A stretch of 64,000 nucleotides of DNA from Flavobacteriaceae bacterium PS02293 (GCA_029960045.1 JASCOV010000003.1:310001-374000); one strand, 5' to 3'. Positions 51,538 to 60,522 are shown, counted from the first letter of the stretch. Notes: generated by a model not told the origin, from the sequence alone. Numbers and translations: made by a program.

Positions 51538-52395
51538 ATGGCATTTGATTGGTTTAAAAGGAAAGGACAAAACATTACCACTTCTACGGAAGACAAAAAA
51601 GACGTTCCCAAAGGACTTTGGCACAAAACGCCAACAGGGAAAATCATAGAATTTGAAGAACTGAAATCTAATAATTTTGTTTCTCCAGAAGATGGTTTCC
51701 ATGTAAGAATCGGAAGCAGAGAATATTTCGATATGCTTTTTGATGATCATAAATTCAAGGAATTGGATGCTGATGTTGAGAGTATTGATATTCTTAAATT
51801 CAAGGATACAAAATCTTACACAGACCGTCTGAAAGAAGTAAAGTCTAAAACCAAACTCACAGATTCTATCCGTAATGCGACTGGAAAAGTAAACGGTGTG
51901 GAAATGGTGGTTTCTTGTATGGATTTTGCTTTCATTGGTGGATCTTTGGGTTCTGTAATGGGCGAAAAAATCCGCAGAGCAATTGACTATTGTATCAAAA
52001 ACAAATTGCCTTATATGATCATCTGCCAATCTGGTGGAGCGAGAATGCAGGAAGCAGCTTATTCATTGATGCAATTGGCGAAGGTTCAGGCGAAACTGGT
52101 TCAGCTTTCTGATGCAGGATTACCTTACATCGCATATTTGACAGATCCAACTTTTGGTGGAATCACAGCTTCATTTGCAATGACTGCTGACCTTATTATT
52201 GCGGAACCAAGTGCATTGATTGGTTTTGCCGGACCTAGAGTTATCCGTGAAACAATCGGTAAAGATTTGCCGGAAGGTTTCCAGACTTCTGAATTTTTGC
52301 AGGAAAAAGGGTTTGTAGATTTCATCGTGAAGAGAACAGAAATCAAACAACAAGTTTCAAGAGCGGTAAAACTTTTGATCCACGAATATCATTAA
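51538..52395 (+). CDS. accD: Acetyl-CoA carboxylase carboxyltransferase subunit beta
   Basis: 285 residues from [10 protein letters not shown]. Transfers CO2 from biotin to acetyl-CoA together with AccA, starting fatty-acid synthesis. The crotonase-like core is clear ([46 protein letters not shown]). The N-terminal zinc ribbon of other AccD proteins has lost all its cysteines: residues 1-70 contain none, though the surrounding [12 protein letters not shown]...HVRIGS framework is kept. Confidence 0.94.
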   Translation: MAFDWFKRKGQNITTSTEDKKDVPKGLWHKTPTGKIIEFEELKSNNFVSPEDGFHVRIGSREYFDMLFDDHKFKELDADVESIDILKFKDTKSYTDRLKEVKSKTKLTDSIRNATGKVNGVEMVVSCMDFAFIGGSLGSVMGEKIRRAIDYCIKNKLPYMIICQSGGARMQEAAYSLMQLAKVQAKLVQLSDAGLPYIAYLTDPTFGGITASFAMTADLIIAEPSALIGFAGPRVIRETIGKDLPEGFQTSEFLQEKGFVDFIVKRTEIKQQVSRAVKLLIHEYH

Positions 52396-52418
52396 TCAAA
52401 TTATTGAACTAAAAATAT

Positions 52419-52445
52419 ACTCTCTCAAATCTGGGAGAGTTTTTT
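52419..52445 (+). terminator. Intrinsic terminator of accD
   Basis: 8-bp stem ACTCTCTC / GGGAGAGT, T6 run, ending 4 nt before the next gene's ATG. Confidence 0.85.
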
Positions 52446-52449
52446 ATTG

Positions 52450-52959
52450 ATGAGATTTATAGGCATATTTTTCAGAGCATTAAAATCGTTAACCTTTAGT
52501 AAATTATTAAAGGTTTTTTCGATTGGGATAATGCATCCATTGTTCGCTTTTCTTTACACTTATGCAAGCCTTAAAGCTTTTAAGATTGCAAAAGAATTAT
52601 ATCCAAAAACCAATTCTAACAATGGGGAAGGAAACGCTTTCCGACATTCTTATTGGTGTTGCCTGATAATGATGTACTTCTGCAAGGTCTCTTCACCTGA
52701 AAAATCTTTAAAATGGTGTAAAAAATTGACCGATATGCACGAAGATCTTTTCCCAAACAAACCTTTGGAAACCAAAATGGATCTTCATAATAATCAGGTT
52801 GGAATGGATTATTTTATGAGTCTTTTGCCGGGAGTTCACCGTCAGTTTTTCGAAAGTACTTTCTTTATTGAGGGACTTCAGAAAAAAACAAAAGAAGGTG
52901 TCTTGATAAAATCTGTGGATGAAGAAGTAGATAAGGATATTTTGATCTATTTAGAATAA
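52450..52959 (+). CDS. DUF6973-type protein
   Basis: 169 residues. A hydrophobic N-terminal third (about 5-45), then the motif GNAFRHSYW...HED...KMDLHNNQVG (about 60-115), in which His/Asp/Asn residues look like a catalytic or metal site; this matches the DUF6973 pattern as I recall it. Function unknown. The start codon directly follows the accD terminator, and the ORF's TTG codon immediately upstream was not used. Confidence 0.75.
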   Translation: MRFIGIFFRALKSLTFSKLLKVFSIGIMHPLFAFLYTYASLKAFKIAKELYPKTNSNNGEGNAFRHSYWCCLIMMYFCKVSSPEKSLKWCKKLTDMHEDLFPNKPLETKMDLHNNQVGMDYFMSLLPGVHRQFFESTFFIEGLQKKTKEGVLIKSVDEEVDKDILIYLE

Positions 52960-52960
52960 A

Positions 52961-52988
52961 AAAAGAACGCCCTGTTGAGCGTTCTTTT
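52961..52988 (+). terminator. Bidirectional intrinsic terminator
   Basis: 10-bp stem AAAAGAACGC / GCGTTCTTTT between the DUF6973 and convergent T9SS cargo genes. Confidence 0.85.
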
Positions 52989-53010
52989 CAATTATTAATT
53001 CAGAAATTTA

Positions 53011-54075
53011 TTATTTCTTGATGAATTTCTTAGTGGTTGTTTTTCCATTTTCGAAAGTAATTTTGATAAAGTAATTTCCTTTTGTTAAACCGGAAACATC
53101 AACAGTTGTATCTTTAGTTTCAAATAGTTTTTGACCTGTAATAGATAAAACCTCAACAGATTTCAAAGCATTTTCTGTGTTGATTTTAATGAATTTATCA
53201 GCTGGATTTGGTCCAAAAGAAAAATCATTTTTGCCAAAATCATTCACTGCTAAAGTATTATTCGATTTATTAACGCATCTTACAGAATATCCGAAGCTTT
53301 TTGCATCACCACCAAAACCTGTTGTGCTGGATGCTGCAGCTCCTAGATAAGCGTAACGGTAGAAATTTGGATTTCCACTTGCAGATCTAGTCCAAAGATA
53401 AGCACGTGTTCCTTCAAAAGCCCAACTAGCATCTTTACGGGAGCCAGCGCCGGCAATTTTTAGATTACTTTCAAAACCTCTTGTCATTCCACTATTTGTA
53501 GATCCTGCAGGTTTTGGGAAGATATTTTCTTTTGTCATTACAAGATCCCAATCTGCTTCAGACGGCATTTCCCAATTGTCTCCAATTGCTTTACAAGGAT
53601 CCATTCCGTTATGTTCTGTCACTTCGGAAAGACTTTTTGCGGTCCAATTGTCATTTTGGTCAGGATTTGCGAACCAGCCTACATAATTAGAAGACCAAGG
53701 TGATCCGCCTCCAATGTAGAAAGTTGCAGTTCCAACTCCTAAACCAACTGGATTATTAGGTGTTGGATAAGTTTCACTGGTTGTAGAATTCTTTAATTGA
53801 TGTCCGTCATCCCAACGTCCGTACTGGAAATAATCACCACGAGCACCTTCGTCAGCGATACTTGTTGCAACATTTGTACTTCCAAGGTTTTGTTGTAGCC
53901 ATTCGTTCCCGTCAGCTGCTCTTACAGTTTTGTAAGAAACAGTTTGATTTTGATAAGTTAAACTTACACAGCCATTGTTACCAACTATAGCACCCGCAGT
54001 TTGTGGTGTGCAGTTTTGAGCATTGGTGTTTACAAAAGCTGCGAACAATCCTAAACAAAGATATTTATTAAGCAT
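53011..54075 (-). CDS. Secreted FISUMP-like protein with T9SS type A sorting domain
   Basis: 354 residues from MLNKYLCLGLFAAFVNTNAQ (signal peptide). The middle follows the FISUMP pattern (fibrobacter paralogous domain): DGNEWLQQNLG near the start and FGYSVRCVN at the end, with WEMPSEADWDLV between. The last 75 residues are a T9SS type A tail (FGPNPADKFIKI..., VDVSGLTKGNYFIKI, KTTTKKFIKK), so it is exported by the gliding/T9SS apparatus. Probably surface-bound; ligand unknown. The promoter at 54092 excludes a start 17 codons upstream. Confidence 0.87.
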   Translation of the reverse strand: MLNKYLCLGLFAAFVNTNAQNCTPQTAGAIVGNNGCVSLTYQNQTVSYKTVRAADGNEWLQQNLGSTNVATSIADEGARGDYFQYGRWDDGHQLKNSTTSETYPTPNNPVGLGVGTATFYIGGGSPWSSNYVGWFANPDQNDNWTAKSLSEVTEHNGMDPCKAIGDNWEMPSEADWDLVMTKENIFPKPAGSTNSGMTRGFESNLKIAGAGSRKDASWAFEGTRAYLWTRSASGNPNFYRYAYLGAAASSTTGFGGDAKSFGYSVRCVNKSNNTLAVNDFGKNDFSFGPNPADKFIKINTENALKSVEVLSITGQKLFETKDTTVDVSGLTKGNYFIKITFENGKTTTKKFIKK

Positions 54076-54091
54076 AAATTTAAATTTTTTG

Positions 54092-54099
54092 CAAACATA
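54092..54099 (-). promoter_or_regulatory. Promoter -7 element for the T9SS cargo gene
   Basis: Minus-strand TATGTTTG, 16 nt upstream of the ATG at 54075. Confidence 0.5.
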
Positions 54100-54310
54100 T
54101 TTATTTAGAACTAATAAAAATAACAAAATGATTTAAATCATAATTGGATTTTGAAGACGATTTTCTTTCAATATTGATATATAGATACTTTGTTGATATT
54201 TTTAATATTAATAATTCTTAAATCATAATTAATTTTTATTGATTTAAAAACAAAATTGACGACTCATAAAGAATCGTCAACTTAAAAAACTAGATATAAA
54301 AATAGAAGTT

Positions 54311-55114
54311 CTACCACGCTTTCACAGCTCCTCCTTTGAAGGTCTGCTTGGCAACGGATTCTACTTCCGGAGATTGATATGCTTTGACGAATTTTTTGAT
54401 TTTCTCGTCGTTTTTATTGTCCTCTCTTGAAACAATTAGATTGGCGTATGGCGAATCTTTATCTTCTGTAAAAAGACCTTCTTTTTCAGGATCAAGCCCA
54501 GCCTGAGCAGCAAAATTATTATTGATGATTGCCAACACAACTTCCTTATCTTCAAGAACTCTAGGAATCTGTGGCGCTTCTAATTCCAGGATTCTGAAAT
54601 TTTTAGGATTTTCTGTAATGTCCGTTACTTTTGGAAGCAGACCTACACCTTCTTTTAATTTGATTAATCCTTGTTTTTGAAGTAATAACAAAGATCTACC
54701 ACCATTTGTAGGGTCATTTGGAATTACGATTGTTTGTCCGGGCTTCAGTTCAGCAATTGATTTTATCTTTTTTGAATAAGCCACAATTGGATAAACGAAA
54801 GTTTTTCCCACAACCGCCAATTTGTAACCTCTTTGTCTGGATTGTTCTTCCAGATAAGGCAAATGTTGAAATGCGTTTGCGTCCACATCGCCTTGACTCA
54901 AAGCTTCATTCGGAACCACATAATCATTGAATGTTACCAGTTCTACATCCAGTCCATATTTTTCTTTCGCCACTTTTTTAGCTTCTTCTGCCAAGCTTTG
55001 TTCAGGTCCGGAAGCGATTCCGACTTTTAAAACATTTGGGTTTGACTCCTTTTTATTACAAGCGGACAATGTAATTATTGCAAATGCTAGAGCAATTATT
55101 TTTAATTTATTCAT
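54311..55114 (-). CDS. metQ: Methionine-type ABC transporter substrate-binding lipoprotein
   Basis: 267 residues from MNKLKIIALAFAIITLSAC, lipobox LSAC. NlpA/MetQ family: KVGIASGPEQSLAEEAKKVAKEKYGLDVELVTFNDYVVPN at the start and VDANAFQHLPYLE, IPNDPTNGGRSLLLLQ and PRVLEDKEVVLAIINNNFA further on. Captures D/L-methionine, or possibly cystine or a related compound, in the envelope. Last gene of the metNIQ operon. Confidence 0.93.
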   Translation of the reverse strand: MNKLKIIALAFAIITLSACNKKESNPNVLKVGIASGPEQSLAEEAKKVAKEKYGLDVELVTFNDYVVPNEALSQGDVDANAFQHLPYLEEQSRQRGYKLAVVGKTFVYPIVAYSKKIKSIAELKPGQTIVIPNDPTNGGRSLLLLQKQGLIKLKEGVGLLPKVTDITENPKNFRILELEAPQIPRVLEDKEVVLAIINNNFAAQAGLDPEKEGLFTEDKDSPYANLIVSREDNKNDEKIKKFVKAYQSPEVESVAKQTFKGGAVKAW

Positions 55115-55124
55115 TTTTAAACTT

Positions 55125-55778
55125 TTATCTGTGATTGAATTTTTTCGAAAGGAAATCTCCCGCAATTTGAATGATGAATACAAGGATGATTAATAATACT
55201 AAGACCGAATTCATCACCGCAAAATCATAACCGATGTAACCATATTGATAACCAACCTGTCCTAATCCGCCAGCACCAACTGCGCCGCCCATTGCAGAAT
55301 ATCCGACAAGCGTGATCAAAGTAATACTTACATTGTTGATCAAAGAAGGCAAAGCTTCCGGTAAAAGCACTTTTTTGATGATCTGAAGAGGTTTTGCGCC
55401 CATCGATCTCGCCGCCTCTATCAATCCTGACGGAATTTCCAGCAAACTATTTTCAACTAATCTTGCTATAAATGGCGCAGAACCAACACTCAAGGGAACC
55501 AAAGCCGCTGCAACACCAATGGATGTTCCAACAATTGTTCTCGTAAACGGAATCATCCAAACAATCAAAATAATGAATGGAATCGAACGGAAAATATTGA
55601 CTATAATTGATACGATCTGGTGTGATATCTTATTTTCCAATAATTGCCCTTTTCTCGTTAGAAACAAAAATATTCCGGTCGGCAATCCTAAAATAAACCC
55701 GAAAAATCCAGAAACCAAGGTCATCACAATCGTTTCTATCGTCCCCTGAAATAACAAATTGATAATACTATCCGACAT
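55125..55778 (-). CDS. metI: Methionine-type ABC transporter permease
   Basis: 217 residues with about five membrane helices. The ABC permease EAA loop is visible (EAARSMGAKPLQIIKKVLLPEALPSL, about 120-145). MetI-type importer permease. Its start overlaps the end of metN by 11 nt and its stop lies 10 nt before metQ. Confidence 0.93.
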   Translation of the reverse strand: MSDSIINLLFQGTIETIVMTLVSGFFGFILGLPTGIFLFLTRKGQLLENKISHQIVSIIVNIFRSIPFIILIVWMIPFTRTIVGTSIGVAAALVPLSVGSAPFIARLVENSLLEIPSGLIEAARSMGAKPLQIIKKVLLPEALPSLINNVSITLITLVGYSAMGGAVGAGGLGQVGYQYGYIGYDFAVMNSVLVLLIILVFIIQIAGDFLSKKFNHR

Positions 55779-56796
55779 AACCTAAAATTTCTGTGTTAGA
55801 ATATTCATTTTCCAAATAAGCCAATGCCTCGTTGATATTTGCACCTTGCAACTCCACTAGCAAAACACCAAAACTCAAATTGCCAACATATTCCAGCTGT
55901 GCGCTGATTACCTTTGCTTTAACCTGAAATTTCTCAAACAAATTACTGATAACAAAACTCTGATCATCATTGCCATTAATGAAAAACTTCACAAGCGGAT
56001 TGTTGTTCTCGCTGTCTATATTGCTCAATGAATTTTGATAGACCAAAGGCAATTCTATATTAAGGGAAGACTGGATAAATCCTTTTGTGATTTCCTGTTG
56101 CGGATTGGTAAATATCTGCTCCACATTGCCTTGTTCTGCTAATTTTCCGTGATCGATAACCGCTACTTTATCACAGATCGTTTTGATAACTTCCATCTCG
56201 TGAGTGATCAGAAGAATGGTCAGATTCAGTTTTTGATTAATAGATTTAAGCAATTTCAAGATCGATTTTGTAGTTGCAGGATCTAGCGCACTCGTTGCTT
56301 CGTCACAAAGCAAAACTTTCGGATCGTTTGCCAAAGCTCTGGCAATTGCAACTCTTTGTTTTTGTCCGCCGGAAAGATTTGCAGGATAATCTTTTGCCTT
56401 ATCATTCAGTCCCACAAGTTCCAGAAGACCGTTTACTTTTTCTTTGATCTCAGATTTGGATTTTCCTTCTAATTCCAAAGGAAAAGCAATGTTATCAAAA
56501 ACCGTTCTGGAAGACAACAAATTAAAATGCTGGAAAATCATCGCAATTTTTCTTCTTTCTAGTGTCAGCTGAGAATCAGAAAGTTTGGTCAGTTCGATAT
56601 TATCAACGATCACTTTCCCGTCATTCGGTTTTTCGAGGAGGTTCACACAGCGGATCAGCGTACTTTTCCCGGCGCCGGAAGTTCCGATAACGCCAAAGAT
56701 CTCGCCTTTTTCCACCGTCAAAGAAACGTCTGCCAAAGCCTGTATCGTCTTATTTTTGGTCTTAAAACTTTTGGTAACGTTTAAAAGTTCAATCAT
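55768..56796 (-). CDS. metN: Methionine-type ABC transporter ATP-binding protein
   Basis: 342 residues. Walker A GTSGAGKST, signature LSGGQKQRVAIARAL, Walker B VLLCDEATSALD, then a C-terminal NIL domain (about 265-340) that in MetN binds intracellular methionine and inhibits transport. First gene of the metNIQ operon, preceded by a promoter, a Cys-rich leader ORF and an attenuator-like terminator. Confidence 0.95.
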   Translation of the reverse strand: MIELLNVTKSFKTKNKTIQALADVSLTVEKGEIFGVIGTSGAGKSTLIRCVNLLEKPNDGKVIVDNIELTKLSDSQLTLERRKIAMIFQHFNLLSSRTVFDNIAFPLELEGKSKSEIKEKVNGLLELVGLNDKAKDYPANLSGGQKQRVAIARALANDPKVLLCDEATSALDPATTKSILKLLKSINQKLNLTILLITHEMEVIKTICDKVAVIDHGKLAEQGNVEQIFTNPQQEITKGFIQSSLNIELPLVYQNSLSNIDSENNNPLVKFFINGNDDQSFVISNLFEKFQVKAKVISAQLEYVGNLSFGVLLVELQGANINEALAYLENEYSNTEILGYVG

Positions 56797-56811
56797 TTTT
56801 ACGAATTAATT

Positions 56812-56850
56812 AAAATAAAAAACCTTTCAAATGAGATTATGAAAGGTTTT
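56812..56850 (-). terminator. Intrinsic terminator in the metNIQ leader (attenuator)
   Basis: Perfect 11-bp stem AAAACCTTTCA / TGAAAGGTTTT on the minus strand, loop 10, T-rich tract, ending 16 nt before the metN ATG. There is no gene upstream on this strand for it to terminate, so it is a regulatory terminator. Confidence 0.85.
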
Positions 56851-56885
56851 CGAAATAAACACACTATTCTCTTCTTCATTCTATA

Positions 56886-56930
56886 TCACTGAAATATATT
56901 ACTGCAACAAACAAAACAAAATTTCAACAT
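56886..56930 (-). CDS. Cys-rich leader peptide of metNIQ
   Basis: 14 codons, MLKFCFVCCSNIFQ, then TGA. Three of 14 residues are Cys, two of them adjacent, encoded by TGT, TGT, TGC. It lies about 20 nt after the predicted transcription start and 35 nt before the terminator hairpin. A long-range stem can form between 56933-56941 and 56857-56867, on either side of the ORF. Reads as a leader peptide for cysteine-dependent attenuation; too short for standard gene finding. Translation is unproven. Confidence 0.6.
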   Translation of the reverse strand: MLKFCFVCCSNIFQ

Positions 56931-56955
56931 TGATAGTGTTTAAAAAAAGCCGAGG

Positions 56956-56986
56956 CAAAGGTATAAATTGAATTCATACTAAACAA
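56956..56986 (-). promoter_or_regulatory. Promoter of the metNIQ leader transcript
   Basis: Minus-strand -33 TTG (56984-56986), spacer 20, -7 TACCTTTG (56956-56963). Expected start near 56949, giving a leader of about 150 nt. Confidence 0.65.
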
Positions 56987-57053
56987 GTATAATTTGAATT
57001 TATGACAAAAATCAGCTTTGAAATGTTTTTTTAATTTCAAATGTTTAAAAATT

Positions 57054-57187
57054 TGGGCAGCTTTGTCCGCCTTCCACCCCCTAACCTAACGGAGTGATTC
57101 GACGAAGTCAATCTTTTTTGCACACGATTTTAGTTTAATGAGAACTTTAGTCAAAGCAAAAAAGGATTTCCGTTCAACTCGGGCTGC
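57054..57187 (+). repeat. Dispersed imperfect-palindrome repeat, copy 5
   Basis: GGGCAGCTTTGTCCGCCTTCC at left, AACTCGGGCTGC at right, inner AATCTTTTTTGCA / GCAAAAAAGGATTT. About 30 bases (57080-57109, including CCTAACCTAACGGAG) are inserted relative to the other copies. Confidence 0.8.
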
Positions 57188-57293
57188 GAGCAATTCGAGG
57201 TTATAATATTATTATAATTTCTAAAGGCTAACTTCTAATATCTATATATATCTATTATCATTTTTCTTACATTTACTGAAATTAATTTTCAGA

Positions 57294-58694
57294 ATGGTTC
57301 TAAGCAGGATTTGGTCCGCCTTCATCATCATAGCAATTGCAGTTGCATCTGTCAAATATTTCAGTTCCGATAATTACAGTCAGATTTTCAACGATATGGT
57401 TGTTGGAAAAGGTGGCGACACGATTCAGATTTCCCAAAAACCATTGGCTCAGTTTTCCCCTGATATTCAGAGATCTTTGCAAAGCACGCCAGAACTCGAA
57501 GAAAATCATATTCATTACAAAATCGATTCTCTTCAAAACGTAAAAACCTACAGAGTTGCAGAAACCGACGGTGTGATTGGAACCAGCGAAACAGCCGTTA
57601 ATATCTGCTTGAAATTAATTGGAATTATGGCACTTTTTATGGGATTTATGAGCATTGCTGAAAAAGCTGGCGGTATCAATTTCCTCAGCAGACTCATTCA
57701 ACCATTTTTCTCGAAACTATTTCCGGATATTCCAAAAAATCATCCGTCATTTGGGCATATGATGCTGAATTTCAGTGCCAATTTACTAGGGCTTGACAAC
57801 GCTGCAACACCTTTCGGACTCAAAGCCATGGAAAGCCTTCAAACTCTGAATCCGGATAAAGACAAAGCCAGCAATGCTCAAATTATGTTTCTCTGCCTGC
57901 ACGCCAGTGGATTGACTTTGATTCCGGTTTCAATAATTGCGATACGTTCATCAATGGGTTCGGAAACACCAACAGATATTTTTCTTCCTTGTATGATTGC
58001 CACTTTTTGTGCGACTTTGGCAGCAATGACAATTGTCTCCATAAGACAGAAAATTAATCTTTTCCAGCCAATTGTTTTAGCTTATGTTGGTGGAATCTCT
58101 GCGATCATTGCTTTGCTTGTGATTTACTTAGTTCAATTGAGCAAAGATGAGTTGGATTCTTTCAGCAAAGTGATGAGCAATGGAATTATCCTGTTGATTT
58201 TCTTTGCAATCGTACTTGGGGCAGTGTATAAAAAAATCAACATTTTTGATGCGTTTATTGATGGAGCAAAAGAAGGATTTACCGTTTGTGTTAAGATTAT
58301 TCCATATTTGGTTGGGATGTTAATTGCAATTTCGTTATTGAGAACAAGTGGCGTTTTTGATGTCATTATTGATGGAATGAAATGGATTGCAAGTGCATCG
58401 CATCTCGATACAAGATTTGTGGACGGTTTACCAACAGCTTTGATAAAACCATTATCCGGTTCCGGAGCGCGTGGAATGATGGTGGACACAATGAAAACTT
58501 TTGGAGCGGACAGTTTTGCTGGGAAATTATCGGCTATTTTACAAGGGAGTTCGGATACGACTTTTTATGTAATTGCAGTTTACTTCGGTTCGGTTGGGAT
58601 TAAAAATACAAGATATACAGTTGGTTCAATGCTTTTGGCGGATTTGGTCGGGGTGATTGTTTCGGTAATTTTGGCGTATTTATTTTTTGGTTAA
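57294..58694 (+). CDS. Nucleoside-recognition (SpmA/SpmB-like, fused) membrane protein
   Basis: 466 residues with about ten hydrophobic segments. Two nucleoside-recognition/gate domains in tandem: an SpmA-like half (GLDNAATPFGLKAMESLQTLNP, about 165-190) and an SpmB-like half (GARGMMVDTMKTFG...QGSSDTTFYVIAVYFGSVGI, about 395-445). In Bacillus the separate SpmA and SpmB act in spore-core dehydration; in non-sporulating Bacteroidota the fused form presumably moves an unknown solute. Confidence 0.88.
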   Translation: MVLSRIWSAFIIIAIAVASVKYFSSDNYSQIFNDMVVGKGGDTIQISQKPLAQFSPDIQRSLQSTPELEENHIHYKIDSLQNVKTYRVAETDGVIGTSETAVNICLKLIGIMALFMGFMSIAEKAGGINFLSRLIQPFFSKLFPDIPKNHPSFGHMMLNFSANLLGLDNAATPFGLKAMESLQTLNPDKDKASNAQIMFLCLHASGLTLIPVSIIAIRSSMGSETPTDIFLPCMIATFCATLAAMTIVSIRQKINLFQPIVLAYVGGISAIIALLVIYLVQLSKDELDSFSKVMSNGIILLIFFAIVLGAVYKKINIFDAFIDGAKEGFTVCVKIIPYLVGMLIAISLLRTSGVFDVIIDGMKWIASASHLDTRFVDGLPTALIKPLSGSGARGMMVDTMKTFGADSFAGKLSAILQGSSDTTFYVIAVYFGSVGIKNTRYTVGSMLLADLVGVIVSVILAYLFFG

Positions 58695-58741
58695 TTATTT
58701 GCCAAACTAAAACCTACAACCCATCAACTAAAACCTAATCA

Positions 58742-59134
58742 ATGATTCAAGATAAAGATTTTACGCTTAGATTAATAAGACAATTAACACAAGCCTTAGA
58801 AAAACTACTTCTCGGAAAACCGGAGGAAAGCCTGATGCAGAAAGAATTGGATTTCGATTCTTTGATGAAGGATATTTTCAAAATAAATTTTGCAGAACTT
58901 TCATTGAAATCGAAAGAGGAAATTATTGAAATGGTAAAACTTCGTGAATCAAAAGATCACGTGGATTATTACGAAATGCTTGGAAATGTTTTTATGTTTC
59001 ATTACAGAACAGAAGGGAAATTGGATTTTGCCGACAAAGCCAAAACTTTTTATGAACTTTACCTCACAACCAGCGGAATATTCGCTTTACCAATTATTAA
59101 TAGAATCAACGAATTGAAAGTTGTTTTAAATTAA
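58742..59134 (+). CDS. Small helical protein, unknown function
   Basis: 130 residues, predicted mostly helical and cytoplasmic, Leu/Lys/Glu-rich (FTLRLIRQLTQALEKLLLG at the start and ADKAKTFYELYLTTSGIFALPI near the end, resembling a TPR-like helical hairpin). No family recognised with confidence. It lies 47 nt after the SpmAB-like gene and 8 nt before trmL, so is likely co-transcribed with trmL. Confidence 0.75.
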   Translation: MIQDKDFTLRLIRQLTQALEKLLLGKPEESLMQKELDFDSLMKDIFKINFAELSLKSKEEIIEMVKLRESKDHVDYYEMLGNVFMFHYRTEGKLDFADKAKTFYELYLTTSGIFALPIINRINELKVVLN

Positions 59135-59142
59135 ATTTCAAA

Positions 59143-59595
59143 ATGTTAAATGTCGTTTTAGTAGAGCCGGAAATCCCTAACAATACAGGAAATATAGGTC
59201 GGTTATGTGTAGGAACTGAAAGCAGATTGCACTTAATTCATCCTTTCGGATTTGTCATTAATGATGCTAATTTAAAACGTTCCGGATTAGATTATTGGGT
59301 TCATCTTGACGTTACAGAATACCAAAATGTTGAGGAATGGATGAATGTGATTCCTGATAAATCAAGAGTTTTCCTGATGAGTTCTCACGCAACAAATTCA
59401 ATTTACGAAAATGAATTTCAAGATGGAGATTGGCTCGTTTTTGGAAAGGAAAGTTGTGGATTGAGTCAAGAAATTTTGGATTTATTTGAAAATCATTTAA
59501 CCATTCCAATGTCAAAGTTGATTCGAAGCTTCAATATTGCAAATTCTGTAGCCTTTGTTGTTGGCGAGGCAAAAAGGCAAATCAATTCAAAGTAA
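59143..59595 (+). CDS. trmL: tRNA (cytidine(34)-2'-O)-methyltransferase
   Basis: 150 residues, a minimal SPOUT enzyme. EPEIPNNTGNIGRLCVGT (motif 1), LVFGKESCGLSQEIL (motif 2) and IPMSKLIRSFNIANSVAFVVGEA (motif 3) match TrmL (YibK), which methylates the ribose of the wobble base in some tRNA-Leu. Normal length. Confidence 0.93.
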   Translation: MLNVVLVEPEIPNNTGNIGRLCVGTESRLHLIHPFGFVINDANLKRSGLDYWVHLDVTEYQNVEEWMNVIPDKSRVFLMSSHATNSIYENEFQDGDWLVFGKESCGLSQEILDLFENHLTIPMSKLIRSFNIANSVAFVVGEAKRQINSK

Positions 59596-59712
59596 GAAAT
59601 CAAAAATTTAAAATATATTTATTATCAACATTAATAATTTGACATCAGTGTTAAAATAAATTAAAATTGACCATTTTAGTAGGATTAAAATAAAAATTTA
59701 TTCTTTTATTTG

Positions 59713-59720
59713 TATTTTTG
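59713..59720 (+). promoter_or_regulatory. Promoter -7 element (TATTTTTG)
   Basis: 20 nt upstream of the hydrolase ATG at 59741. Confidence 0.45.
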
Positions 59721-59740
59721 GCGCGTTATCGAGAGAGCAT

Positions 59741-60502
59741 ATGATTTTTAAAACTAAAAAAGACACGAAATATACTTATGTAGAAGCGGGTGAAGGGCAT
59801 CCGATGGTGCTTTTGCATGGTTTGATGGGAGGCTTGAGCAACTTCGATAAGATGATTAATTTTTTCGCGGACAAAGGGTTTCGCGTGATTGTTCCGCAAT
59901 TGCCGATTTACGATTTGCCGATTCTCAATACCAACCTGACTTCAATTTCCAAGTTTGTAGCCAAGTTTATTACAGATGTTATCGGACAACCGGTAACAAT
60001 CGTTGGTAATTCTATGGGCGGACATATTGGACTTATTCTTACAATTTCCCGTCCGGAATTGGTTAAAAATTTAGTTTTGACAGGAAGTTCGGGTTTGTAC
60101 GAAAGAACTTTTGGTGACAGTTTTCCAAGAAAAAGTGATAAAGATTATATCAAGAAAAAAACACAGGAAGTTTTTTATGACCCAATTGTTGCGACAGATG
60201 AACTTGTGGATGAGGTTTTTGCAGTTGTAAATGACAGAATGAAAGGCATCAAAACCGTGATGCTGGCAAGAAGCGCCATCAAACACAATATGCTGAATGA
60301 TCTTCCGAAAATCACTTGTCCAACCTGCATTATTTGGGGAAAACAGGATAATGTAACGCCGCCGGAAGTTGCAGAGGATATGCATAAATTCATCAGCAAT
60401 TCAGAATTACACTGGATCGAAAAATGTGGTCACGCAGCGATGATGGAAAAGCCAGACGAATTCAACGAGATTCTATATGAATGGCTGAAAAGAGTAATTT
60501 AA
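59741..60502 (+). CDS. Alpha/beta-fold hydrolase
   Basis: 253 residues. Oxyanion HGLMGG (about 26-31), nucleophile elbow GNSMGGH (Ser about 92), acid Asp in IIWGKQDNVTP and His in EKCGHAAMMEKP make a complete triad. Family includes esterases and lipases; substrate unknown. In Flavobacteriia it commonly sits next to engB, as here. Confidence 0.9.
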   Translation: MIFKTKKDTKYTYVEAGEGHPMVLLHGLMGGLSNFDKMINFFADKGFRVIVPQLPIYDLPILNTNLTSISKFVAKFITDVIGQPVTIVGNSMGGHIGLILTISRPELVKNLVLTGSSGLYERTFGDSFPRKSDKDYIKKKTQEVFYDPIVATDELVDEVFAVVNDRMKGIKTVMLARSAIKHNMLNDLPKITCPTCIIWGKQDNVTPPEVAEDMHKFISNSELHWIEKCGHAAMMEKPDEFNEILYEWLKRVI

Positions 60503-60522
60503 AATAATTTATTAATAAAATT

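Larger units (their letters stand above)
56797..57293. other. metNIQ leader and dispersed repeat
   Basis: 497 bp between divergent metN and the SpmAB-like gene: the attenuator terminator (56812-56850), leader ORF (56886-56930) and promoter (56956-56986) of metNIQ, then a dispersed repeat (57054-57187). No other gene is visible. Confidence 0.75.

Noticed and set aside
56812..56955. SAM riboswitch upstream of metN
   Set aside because: The leader lacks the conserved GGAGGGA-type core and the k-turn and pseudoknot pieces of SAM-I, and it is very AT-rich. A leader ORF plus terminator explains the layout better.
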